23,905 bases of DNA from Bacteroidota bacterium (GTDB lineage: Bacteria > Spirochaetota > Spirochaetia > JABMQR01). This document shows, one piece after another, positions 6,067-13,813 of the stretch. The stretch is taken from the NCBI GenBank assembly GCA_013202335.1, contig JABMQR010000227.1:1-23905 (forward strand), written 5' to 3'. The translations under genes were made by a program, and so were the position numbers. The number at the start of each line of letters is the position of its first letter. Within the stretch, counting starts at the first letter, position 1. A model generated the notes under the pieces. The model worked only from the letters and a program-made list of their open reading frames with translations, had not been told where the DNA came from and did no database searches.

Positions 6067-7530
6067 TTACAGTAATCCTGTTTTTTTATTAAAGTCCTCA
6101 ATTAATGCATCAATTTTCGGTGTAAGAGCCTGTATGTTTGTCCAGTAATTTTTGTCATACCACTGAGCATTTAAATCTTCAACATCTTTTCCCTGCTGCT
6201 CTATCCATGTATAATATTTAAGGTTATGAACCCTTAAACGATCATAATAAGAGAGTTCAAAGGCATCATTTATATTTTGACCTTTCAGTGACTTTGCGTA
6301 GACTACTGCTGCATCAGTTTGATCAAATTGTCCTGAGGAATCATGCATTTCCTGAATTCTGGACAGATACATTTCTGAAGAATCTGTTAATACCGTGAAA
6401 ATTACATCATTTTCATCGAACTCATAATATTTAGCCATTTTAATAGCACCAAGTACATTACCAATTCCTGAAATACCAAAAAGTTCAAGCTGTTTAATTG
6501 TCTCAACCGGAACTCCTTTTTCCATAAGAAGTTGTTTCCCTGACTCTTCGTTAAAAAGTCTGAGTATATCCATACAGTCATTATCATCTACTGCGAGAAT
6601 CATATCTGTGTTTCTTACATTATGAACCCAGGGTACATGTTTATCACCAATTCCCTCAATCCTATGACCCCCAAAACCATTTCTTAGTAGTGTAGGGCAC
6701 TGAAGAGCCTCTGCAGCACCAATTTTAAGTGTAGGAAATAATTGTTTCAGATAATCTCCTGCTGCTAAAGTTCCGCCGGAGCCTGTTGCGGATACAAACC
6801 CTTTGATATCATCAGGATCAAGTTTTTCAGTTGAAACAATTTCTTCAAAAGCGTTACCAGTTACTTCATAATGCCAGAGATAGTTTTCAAATTGATCAAA
6901 CTGGTTGAATATTACAATATCAGTCCCGCGTTCTCTGTTTAATTCATGACATTTGTCAAAAATTTCTTTTACATTACTTTCACATCCGGGAGTTGCGATA
7001 ACTTCACCTGCAACTTGTTTCAACCACTCAAACCGCTCCCGGCTCATCTCTTCCGGAAGAATAGCAATTGAGTCACAGCCAAGTAATTGGGAGTTGTAGG
7101 CTCCACCGCGGCAATAGTTTCCAGTTGATGGCCATACGGCTTTTTGAGCTGTTGAATCAAAATTTCCCGTTACTAAAGCAGGGGCCAGACATCCATAGGT
7201 AGCGCCTACTTTATGTGCACCGGTAGGGAACCATTTTCCTACAAGTGCAAAAACTCTGGCTTTTGTACCTGTTAAAGAGGAAGGCAGTTCTATATAATTA
7301 ACACCTGAGTGTGTTCCACCGAATTTTACTGGTTCGTTTTTCCATGAAATTCGGAATAAATTAACAGGATCGATATCCCAAAGACCGGTTTCTTTCAGTT
7401 TTTTAGCTATTTTCTCAGGTATTTTTGAGGGATCTTTCATTTGTTCAAATGTGGGAAGGATTACATTTTTCTCCTGACACCTTTTTACATTTTTTTCTGC
7501 AATTGATTCATGCATTGTCAAATCTATCAT
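6067..7530 (-). CDS. Fold-type II PLP-dependent lyase/synthase-like enzyme (487 aa)
   Basis: The product has the core of the tryptophan synthase beta/cysteine synthase superfamily. The PLP lysine is Lys107 in TGAHKVGATYG, the carboxylate-binding STGN is at 135-138, and the phosphate-binding glycine loop GSGGT is at 250-254. It is longer than cysteine synthases (about 310 aa) and does not match YgeX diaminopropionate ammonia-lyase, whose lysine motif is different. The precise reaction is unknown to me. The ATG at 7530 is chosen because AAGGAG lies seven bases upstream; an open frame continues 27 codons further but with no ribosome binding site and a composition unlike coding sequence. It is transcribed divergently from ygfK and coupled to the threonine synthase-like gene, so the two enzymes probably act in one pathway. 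Confidence 0.82.
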   Translation of the reverse strand: MIDLTMHESIAEKNVKRCQEKNVILPTFEQMKDPSKIPEKIAKKLKETGLWDIDPVNLFRISWKNEPVKFGGTHSGVNYIELPSSLTGTKARVFALVGKWFPTGAHKVGATYGCLAPALVTGNFDSTAQKAVWPSTGNYCRGGAYNSQLLGCDSIAILPEEMSRERFEWLKQVAGEVIATPGCESNVKEIFDKCHELNRERGTDIVIFNQFDQFENYLWHYEVTGNAFEEIVSTEKLDPDDIKGFVSATGSGGTLAAGDYLKQLFPTLKIGAAEALQCPTLLRNGFGGHRIEGIGDKHVPWVHNVRNTDMILAVDDNDCMDILRLFNEESGKQLLMEKGVPVETIKQLELFGISGIGNVLGAIKMAKYYEFDENDVIFTVLTDSSEMYLSRIQEMHDSSGQFDQTDAAVVYAKSLKGQNINDAFELSYYDRLRVHNLKYYTWIEQQGKDVEDLNAQWYDKNYWTNIQALTPKIDALIEDFNKKTGLL

Positions 7531-7537
7531 ACTTTTT

Positions 7538-7543
7538 CTCCTT
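7538..7543 (-). promoter_or_regulatory. Ribosome binding site fixing the start of the 487-aa PLP enzyme
   Basis: The minus strand reads AAGGAG followed by seven bases and ATG (7528-7530). This strong site decides the start in favour of this ATG over an upstream in-frame ATG at 7609-7611. The rest of the gap up to about 7713 is very A+T-rich; no convincing promoter for this gene could be fixed in it. Confidence 0.85.
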
Positions 7544-7713
7544 ATTCTTTTCCAACTATTATTAAAAATACTATATAAGTAAAAAATATGCAACATAATT
7601 AACCAAAACAAATATAAAAATATAAAAAATTGCGTAATATGTAACTATGAACTTTTTATTCAAACATATTCTAATTAAATATTATGGAGAAATAATTATA
7701 GTAAATAGTATAA

Positions 7714-7738
7714 TTTGTTGCAAACTGTTGCAAAACAG
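7714..7738 (+). promoter_or_regulatory. Putative tandem/palindromic regulator site upstream of ygfK promoter
   Basis: TGTTGCAAA occurs at 7716-7724 and again at 7726-7734, one helical turn apart. The second copy lies inside the perfect palindrome CTGTT-GCAA-AACAG (7725-7738), and the first inside TTTG-TTG-CAAA (7714-7724). The site ends one base before the -35 box, a typical position for an activator. No regulator gene is present in the catabolic operon, so the binding protein is unknown. Confidence 0.55.
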
Positions 7739-7739
7739 G

Positions 7740-7767
7740 TTGACAGATATTGAATAGAGTTTACAAT
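7740..7767 (+). promoter_or_regulatory. Sigma70-type promoter of the purine/urate operon
   Basis: TTGACA at 7740-7745 is a perfect -35 box. TACAAT at 7762-7767 is a good -10 box, at 16-base spacing. Transcription would start near 7774, giving a leader of about 130 bases before the ygfK ATG. It is the only strong promoter found before the long run of closely spaced plus-strand genes. Confidence 0.8.
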
Positions 7768-7773
7768 AAATGA

Positions 7774-7902
7774 AGGGAAATAAGTTTGTCAGGTTTCATT
7801 TTAGCCCGGTAATCTAAGTTGTATTGGACAGATGCACGGTTCCCATGGTTAATTAAACTAATAAAATGTATAGGATACCAGACACTATCGATAGGAGTTT
7901 AT
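7774..7902 (+). other. About 130-nt ygfK leader with no recognised riboswitch
   Basis: The leader is long for a simple 5' UTR. CATTTTA (7797-7803) can pair with TAAAATG (7862-7868), enclosing about 60 bases. I could not match it to the purine, xanthine, molybdenum cofactor or tetrahydrofolate riboswitch patterns I know. AGGAG at 7893-7897 lies five bases before the ATG. The leader is also open in the ygfK frame from a TTG at 7819, which I do not take as the start. Confidence 0.35.
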
Positions 7903-10900
7903 ATGAGTGACAAAATGATTCCAGTATCATTCAAAGATTTAATGAACCGTGTAATTACTGAATATGACAGATGTTCTTCGATATTTGGTATAAGTAAAGA
8001 TCATATATATACAAAAAGAGATACTGCTAAACTCTCAATTTTTGGACAGACCTGTGCAATGCCGTTAGGACCTGCTGCAGGGCCGCATACACAGCTTGCT
8101 CAGAATATTATAGCTTCTTATGTAACTGGTGCAAGATTTATTGAACTCAAAACGGTCCAAATTTTAGACACCCTGGAAATTGATAAACCTTGTATTGATG
8201 CAAGTGATGAAGGCTATAATGTAGAATGGTCAACAGAATACACATTATCTGCAGCTTATGATGAATATATAAAAGCCTGGATTATACTACATGTTCTTGA
8301 AACCCTTATTCCAACTGGTACCAGCGATGTAAACAATCTGAACTGCATTTTTAACATGAGTGTAGGATATGATCTTGCCGGTATTAAGAGTGATAAAATG
8401 CAAAAATTCATTGATTCAATGATAGATTCTTCAGAAAATGAATTATTCATTGGATATCTTAATGAGTTGGATAGCTTAATTGATGATGGGTCAATTTTTA
8501 CTGACACCTGTTTTGAAAATGCACAAACTGCATTAAAGGGACTGAGTACACGAATATCTGCAAAAATATCACCATCTGTAACACTATCAACTATGCACGG
8601 GTGTCCTCCCGATGAAATTGAAGCTATCTGCTCCTATATGATAACCGAAAAGGGTCTGCATACTTTTGTTAAACTTAATCCAACACTTCTTGGATATGAG
8701 ACAGTTCGCAATACTTTGGATAATTTAGGATATACTTATATAACATTAAAACGGGAATCCTTTGATAATGACTTAAAATATAATGATGCAGTCTCTATGC
8801 TTCAGCGACTTATCCTAAAGGCAGAAGATCGTTCACTTGGATTTGGAGTTAAATTAACAAATACGCTGGGTACGGTGAATGATCAGGAAGCGCTTGCACT
8901 TCCAGGTGATGAGATGTATATGTCCGGTAGGGCACTCTTTCCGCTCAGTATACAGCTTGCAGCAAAATTATCCCTGGATTTTTCCGGTAAACTGCCTATA
9001 TCTTATTCGGGTGGTGCAAATGCTGTGAATATTAAAGAAATATTTGAGACAGGTATTCGTCCCATTACCGTTGCAACTGATTTATTAAAACCTGGCGGCT
9101 ATTCCAGATTGAATGCGATGGCTGCATTATGCGAGTCATCCGAATCCTGGTCGATGAAAAGCGTTGATACCGATAAATTATCTCAGCTCGCAGAAACAGC
9201 TGTTTCTGATACAGATTTTCATAAAGAAAAAAGAGGCTTCAATAAGGTTCATGTTGATGATGATCTTCCGCTGACTGACTGCTATATTGCCCCGTGTGTT
9301 CAGGCCTGTCCAATTCATCAGGATGTACCAGAGTATATTCATCTGACCGGGCAGGGCAGGTATGCAGAGGCGCTGGAGCTGATTTATGATAAAAATCCTC
9401 TGCCAAATATAACCGGACACATCTGTGACCACCAATGCATGTACAACTGCACCAGAATTGATTATGAGGGACCTGTAGAAATCAGGGCTGTTAAACGGAT
9501 TGCTGTCGATAATGGATTTGCATCATACAAAAAGAAATTATGGGAATCCCCCCAAATAACCTCAAGGCAGGCTGCAGTAATAGGTGCAGGTCCAGCGGGT
9601 CTTTCCGCAGCTTACTTCCTTGCAAGATCAGGTTTTTCGGTTACAGTTTTTGAAAAAGAAGCTGATGCCGGTGGTGTGGTAAATCATATAATTCCTGAAT
9701 TCAGGCTTCCCCGGAGTGCTGTTGAATCTGATATTGCATTTGTGCGCGAACAGGGCGTTGAATTCCATTTTGGTGCTTCAACCGAGGAATTAACCGTTAC
9801 ATCACTCAGAAATGAGGGTTTCTGCTATATTTTGTATGCGGTAGGAGCTGAAAAGGATAATCCAATTCCATTAAAAGGGACACGGGAAAATGTGATTGAA
9901 GCCCTTGATTTTCTCAGCAGATTCAGGAAGGACAGGGAATCATTGAAAGTCGGTGAGTATATAGCGGTTGCCGGAGGTGGAAACACAGCTATGGACAGTG
10001 CGCGTGCTGCACTTACTCTTCCAGGAGTTAAGGGTGTATCCGTACTTTATAGAAGAACTAAACATGAAATGCCTGCTGACCTTGAAGAGTTTGATAACGC
10101 TGTTGAGGAGGGGGCTGAGTTCAGTTTTCTTTCACTGCCGGTACAGTTTGATGGTAAAGGTGGTTTAGTTTGCAGGAAGATGATTTTAGGAGAACCTGAT
10201 TCAAGCGGCAGGAGACGTCCTGAAGAAACAGCAGAAACATTTACTGTTCCAGCTGAAACACTTATCACAGCTATCGGTGAACAGGTAGATACAAAAGTGC
10301 TGAATAATTTTGAAATCCCTTTGAATGGAGATGGATGGGCTTCAGTTAATGAAGATACTCTCGAAACAAAAGAAGAAGGAGTTTATCTAATTGGTGATGC
10401 ACAGACCGGGCCTTCAACAATTGTCAGGTGTATTGCCGGTGCGAGGAAAGCCGTTGAAGCAATTCTGGATAAAGAATTGGGACCTGAAGAGGATTTTGAA
10501 GAAGATGAATCCTGTGAATGTGGAAAAGATTTCCATGAATGTGGTGAAGATCATGAACACAATCATGATCATGGAGATGATAATGAATCTGATGAAGATG
10601 AACTCTCTTTGGAAGAGTTGGAAAAAGTTGAAAATGAATTTTTTGCTGAAATCCTAAAAAAGAAAAATACCTGGGTAAACCCGGCAGATTCAGTAATGGA
10701 TGACAAACGGTTTGCTGCAAATGAAGCAGCCCGGTGTCTTGAATGTTCCTATATTTGCAATAAATGTGTTGAGGTCTGTCCTAATCGGGCAAATATGGCT
10801 TTAGATGTACGGAATTTAGGTTTGTTTGATGATCCCTATCAAATAATTCACCTGGATGCATACTGTAATGAATGTGGGAATTGCGCCACCTTTTGTCCCT

Positions 10901-11142
10901 GGAATGGCAAACCATACAAAAATAAAGTCACAATATTCAATTCCAAGGAAGAAATGATTGATTCCACAAACCCTGGTTTCTATCTCACAGGAGAAATGCT
11001 TTCTATCAGAATGGAAAATGAGGTAGAGGATTATCCTGTACTAAATGGAATAATAGGTGGAGAAATTGATGAGAACCTCGCTGAGTTAATTCAGCTGATA
11101 ATAGATGATTATCCTTATTTGCTGGGAATCCCTACGATATAG
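7903..11142 (+). CDS. ygfK: YgfK, putative selenate reductase-type Fe-S flavoprotein (1079 aa)
   Basis: This matches E. coli YgfK (about 1032 aa) almost end to end. The N-terminal region resembles the dihydropyrimidine/dihydroorotate dehydrogenase barrel (GPAAGPHTQLAQN near residue 56, TLSTMHGCPP). A GltD-like part has Fe-S cysteines (C460, C465, C469, C508, C512, C516), the FAD loop GAGPAG (from 561) and the NAD(P) loop GGGNTAMD (from 691). A C-terminal double ferredoxin uses C945, C948, C952, C955 and C959, then C988, C991, C994 and C998. It probably passes electrons from NAD(P)H for a reductive step in purine ring breakdown. Unusual here is an acidic Cys/His-rich insertion at about residues 862-900, absent in the E. 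coli protein as I recall it. The ATG at 7903 is chosen for its AGGAG. Confidence 0.93.
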   Translation: MSDKMIPVSFKDLMNRVITEYDRCSSIFGISKDHIYTKRDTAKLSIFGQTCAMPLGPAAGPHTQLAQNIIASYVTGARFIELKTVQILDTLEIDKPCIDASDEGYNVEWSTEYTLSAAYDEYIKAWIILHVLETLIPTGTSDVNNLNCIFNMSVGYDLAGIKSDKMQKFIDSMIDSSENELFIGYLNELDSLIDDGSIFTDTCFENAQTALKGLSTRISAKISPSVTLSTMHGCPPDEIEAICSYMITEKGLHTFVKLNPTLLGYETVRNTLDNLGYTYITLKRESFDNDLKYNDAVSMLQRLILKAEDRSLGFGVKLTNTLGTVNDQEALALPGDEMYMSGRALFPLSIQLAAKLSLDFSGKLPISYSGGANAVNIKEIFETGIRPITVATDLLKPGGYSRLNAMAALCESSESWSMKSVDTDKLSQLAETAVSDTDFHKEKRGFNKVHVDDDLPLTDCYIAPCVQACPIHQDVPEYIHLTGQGRYAEALELIYDKNPLPNITGHICDHQCMYNCTRIDYEGPVEIRAVKRIAVDNGFASYKKKLWESPQITSRQAAVIGAGPAGLSAAYFLARSGFSVTVFEKEADAGGVVNHIIPEFRLPRSAVESDIAFVREQGVEFHFGASTEELTVTSLRNEGFCYILYAVGAEKDNPIPLKGTRENVIEALDFLSRFRKDRESLKVGEYIAVAGGGNTAMDSARAALTLPGVKGVSVLYRRTKHEMPADLEEFDNAVEEGAEFSFLSLPVQFDGKGGLVCRKMILGEPDSSGRRRPEETAETFTVPAETLITAIGEQVDTKVLNNFEIPLNGDGWASVNEDTLETKEEGVYLIGDAQTGPSTIVRCIAGARKAVEAILDKELGPEEDFEEDESCECGKDFHECGEDHEHNHDHGDDNESDEDELSLEELEKVENEFFAEILKKKNTWVNPADSVMDDKRFAANEAARCLECSYICNKCVEVCPNRANMALDVRNLGLFDDPYQIIHLDAYCNECGNCATFCPWNGKPYKNKVTIFNSKEEMIDSTNPGFYLTGEMLSIRMENEVEDYPVLNGIIGGEIDENLAELIQLIIDDYPYLLGIPTI

Positions 11143-11154
11143 AAGGAGCAGGAA

Positions 11155-12495
11155 ATGTCAGTTACAGTTATTAAAAATGCTGAAAAAGTTATTATAAGTT
11201 TAGATCCGCCGGTTGTGAAGAATGGGGTTGATATTGTTGTTACGAATGATACAGTAACTGCAATAGGAACCAATGCAGGTGATACGGCAGCAGCAGATAA
11301 GATTATAGATGCAACAGGTTGTATCGTACATCCTGGACTTGTGTGCTCCCATCACCACTATTATTCCGGATTATCACGTGGGATCACAGCAGATATTGGC
11401 CCAACTCCTGATTTTATATCAACTCTTCAGCAACTTTGGTGGCGTATTGATCGAGCCCTGGATGAAGAGTCTGTGTATTATTCAAGTTTGATTTGTTCAC
11501 TTGATGCTGTTAAGGCAGGGACAACTTCAGTTATAGATCACCACTCAAGTCCCTCATATATTGCAGGGTCTCTTGATGCCATTAAAAAGGGGTTTGTAGA
11601 GACAGGTCTTAGAGGAATGACTTGTTATGAAGTTACAAACCGTAACGGAGGTGATTTTGAAATTAAAAAAGGGGTGGAAGAAAATATCCGATTTGCCAAA
11701 AGCATCGATTCGGAAAAAGCCTCAGGGCGTTCACCCCAGCTAGTAGAGGCGGCTATAGGTGGGCATGCACCTTTTACTATCTCAGATACCGGTATGGGTC
11801 TTCTAGCAGAAGCAATTGAAGAAACAGGTCGCGGTTTACACCTGCATATTGCCGAAGATTTATATGATGTTTCTGTTTCTCATCATCAATATCAAAAAGA
11901 TCTGGTGGTACGGCTGAATGATTTCGGATTAATAAATGATCGTTCAATTCTTGTACATGGGCTATTTCTATCAAACGAGGATATTGAGATTCTGAATATT
12001 CAGGATGGATTTCTTGTACATAATGCACGATCAAATATGAATAATAATGTTGGTTATAATAACATGCTTCCTGCTGTTAAAAATCTTGCTTTGGGAACAG
12101 ACGGCATTGGTGCAGATATGTTTGAAGAACTGAAATTTGCATATTTTAAAAATCGTGATGCCGGCGGTTCGTTTTGGCCTCCTGAATATCTTTCAGCACT
12201 ATCCCGGGGAAACCGGATTCTTGAACGTTACTTTTCAGGTCAATTCGGCACTTTGGCTCCTGGCTATAAAGCAGATTTGGTAATATCAGATTATCAAAGC
12301 CCGACACCGCTTACCAATGAGAATCTTGCGGGTCATTTCGCTTTTGGTCTGGGATCCTCAAGTGTTAAAACTGTACTCATTAATGGAAGAACTGTACTGG
12401 AAAATCGGGAATTTCCATTTGATGTACAACAGATATATCAGGATGCGGCTAAACATGCAAAACAAGTATGGAAAAGGATGAATTCCATAAAATAA
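11155..12495 (+). CDS. ssnA: SsnA, putative amidohydrolase of the urate cluster (446 aa)
   Basis: Near full-length agreement with E. coli SsnA (442 aa). It is an amidohydrolase-superfamily metalloenzyme: HxH metal ligands at His66 and His68 in CSHHHYYSGLSRG, further metal/substrate residues in GGHAPF and in HLHIAED, and the late Asp in GTDGIGADMFEE. The phrase VHNARSNMNNNVGYN is specific to SsnA rather than general guanine deaminases. It should hydrolyse a C-N bond in a purine-derived ring or ureido intermediate; the exact substrate is known only by its genetic link to anaerobic urate breakdown. A GAAGGAG site lies between the ygfK stop and the ATG, 12 bases apart, so both belong to one operon. 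Confidence 0.93.
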   Translation: MSVTVIKNAEKVIISLDPPVVKNGVDIVVTNDTVTAIGTNAGDTAAADKIIDATGCIVHPGLVCSHHHYYSGLSRGITADIGPTPDFISTLQQLWWRIDRALDEESVYYSSLICSLDAVKAGTTSVIDHHSSPSYIAGSLDAIKKGFVETGLRGMTCYEVTNRNGGDFEIKKGVEENIRFAKSIDSEKASGRSPQLVEAAIGGHAPFTISDTGMGLLAEAIEETGRGLHLHIAEDLYDVSVSHHQYQKDLVVRLNDFGLINDRSILVHGLFLSNEDIEILNIQDGFLVHNARSNMNNNVGYNNMLPAVKNLALGTDGIGADMFEELKFAYFKNRDAGGSFWPPEYLSALSRGNRILERYFSGQFGTLAPGYKADLVISDYQSPTPLTNENLAGHFAFGLGSSSVKTVLINGRTVLENREFPFDVQQIYQDAAKHAKQVWKRMNSIK

Positions 12496-12542
12496 TAATT
12501 TCACTTACAAAAATAAAAACTATAAACAGGAGTAAATAGGCC

Positions 12543-13757
12543 ATGAAAATTCAGGAACAAATTCGAGAGAAAGCACTACAGTACCGAGATTATACAGCGA
12601 TTAACTTGTCTAAAATGATTCAGGCAAAATCATACAGTGGAAAAGAAGAAGAGGTCTGCAGAGTCATTTCTTCATTGTGTGAAGAGGCTGGATTTGATGA
12701 AGTATATTTTGACGGACTAGGCAGTGTTATTGGAAGAGTCGGAAACGGACCGAAGAAAATAGCATTTGATGCACATATTGATACCGTTGAAGTAGGGGAT
12801 CCTGAACAATGGAACTTTGATCCCTTTTCAGGAGAAATCCGTGACGGGAGAGTATGGGGACGTGGAGCTTCAGATCAGAAAGGCGGTGCGGCATCAATGA
12901 TCACTGCCGGCAGAATTCTAAAGGAACTTGGTTACGGTGGTGTTTTTACTGTTTACTTTACATTTACTGTAATGGAAGAGGATTGTGACGGTATGTGCTG
13001 GAAGTACCTTATTGAGGAAGAAAAACTTGTTCCGGATTATGTAGTTTCAACAGAGCCGACAAGCTGCAGACTTTATCGCGGTCATCGTGGACGGATGGAA
13101 ATTGAGGTTAGGATGAAGGGAGTTTCATCACATGGTTCGGCTCCTGGAAGGGGTGTAAGTGCAGCATATAAGGCAGCCCGCGCAGCTTTGGCAATAGAAC
13201 AGCTCAATAGTGATCTGCTGCCGGATAGTGATAATTTCCTGGGAAAAGGTACGATTGTAGTATCACAGATAAATGTTCATGGACCTTCACAGTGTGCTGT
13301 ACCGGATCAGGCAATGCTTTATCTGGACAGAAGACTTACCTGGGGTGAGGATGCAGAGCTTGCTATAAATCAGGTGAAAAAATATGTATCTGAGGCTGTA
13401 GGAGATAGTGAAGATTCTATATCCGTAGTAATGCCTTACTATACAAAAACCGGGTGGAAAAACAAAGAATATGGACAAGAACTCTATTTCCCAACATGGA
13501 AATTCCCGGAAAGTCATGAACTGGTTCAGGGTGGAGCTGCGGGATATAGAGCATTATACCAGAAGGATCCGGTTATAGATAAATGGACATTCTCAACCAA
13601 TTGTGTTGCCACATCAGGCAGACACAATATCCCTGCAATTGGGTTCGGACCGGGGGATGAACATGAGGCGCATGCACCGAATGAATCAAACAGGATTGAT
13701 GACCTGGAGATATGTGCTGCATTTTATGCGATGCTGCCTTACTCATTGGAGATTTAG
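12543..13757 (+). CDS. ygeY: YgeY-family M20 metallohydrolase (404 aa)
   Basis: M20-type zinc hydrolase of the YgeY family linked to selenium and purine clusters. The metal ligands and catalytic residues are in place: His78 and Asp80 in FDAHIDTVE, Asp111 in GASDQKGG, the Glu145-Glu146 pair in FTVMEEDCDG, Glu171 in STEPTS and a late His in EHEAHAPNE. The dimerisation/lid domain starts around GHRGRMEIEV and SSHGSAPGRG. Members cleave amide or ureido bonds; here the likely substrate is a carbamoylated diamino acid derived from urate. AGGAG about ten bases before the ATG sets the start. It lies 47 bases after ssnA without a terminator, so it is in the same operon. Confidence 0.92.
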   Translation: MKIQEQIREKALQYRDYTAINLSKMIQAKSYSGKEEEVCRVISSLCEEAGFDEVYFDGLGSVIGRVGNGPKKIAFDAHIDTVEVGDPEQWNFDPFSGEIRDGRVWGRGASDQKGGAASMITAGRILKELGYGGVFTVYFTFTVMEEDCDGMCWKYLIEEEKLVPDYVVSTEPTSCRLYRGHRGRMEIEVRMKGVSSHGSAPGRGVSAAYKAARAALAIEQLNSDLLPDSDNFLGKGTIVVSQINVHGPSQCAVPDQAMLYLDRRLTWGEDAELAINQVKKYVSEAVGDSEDSISVVMPYYTKTGWKNKEYGQELYFPTWKFPESHELVQGGAAGYRALYQKDPVIDKWTFSTNCVATSGRHNIPAIGFGPGDEHEAHAPNESNRIDDLEICAAFYAMLPYSLEI

Positions 13758-13813
13758 TTTTTGTTTGATGGTTGGGATGATATTGATTACATTGTATTAA
13801 GGGGTTTTCTCAT

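Noticed and set aside
7531..7611. 27-codon N-terminal extension of the 487-aa PLP enzyme
   Set aside because: The extension has no ribosome binding site, a hydrophobic/aromatic composition read from A+T-rich DNA, and a strong AAGGAG sits right before the internal ATG at 7530.
7819..7902. TTG-started extension of YgfK
   Set aside because: There is no ribosome binding site before the TTG, while AGGAG precedes the ATG at 7903, whose following residues match the known YgfK N-terminus.
7774..7902. Purine, xanthine or molybdenum-cofactor riboswitch in the ygfK leader
   Set aside because: None of the conserved junction or loop sequences of those classes could be found; only a weak 7-bp closing stem is visible.
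10424..10720. Open frames opposite or out of frame to the acidic insertion of ygfK, and a frameshift explanation of the insertion
   Set aside because: The ygfK frame is continuous and the conserved C-terminal ferredoxin cysteines follow in the same frame; the other frames have low-complexity products with no ribosome binding sites.
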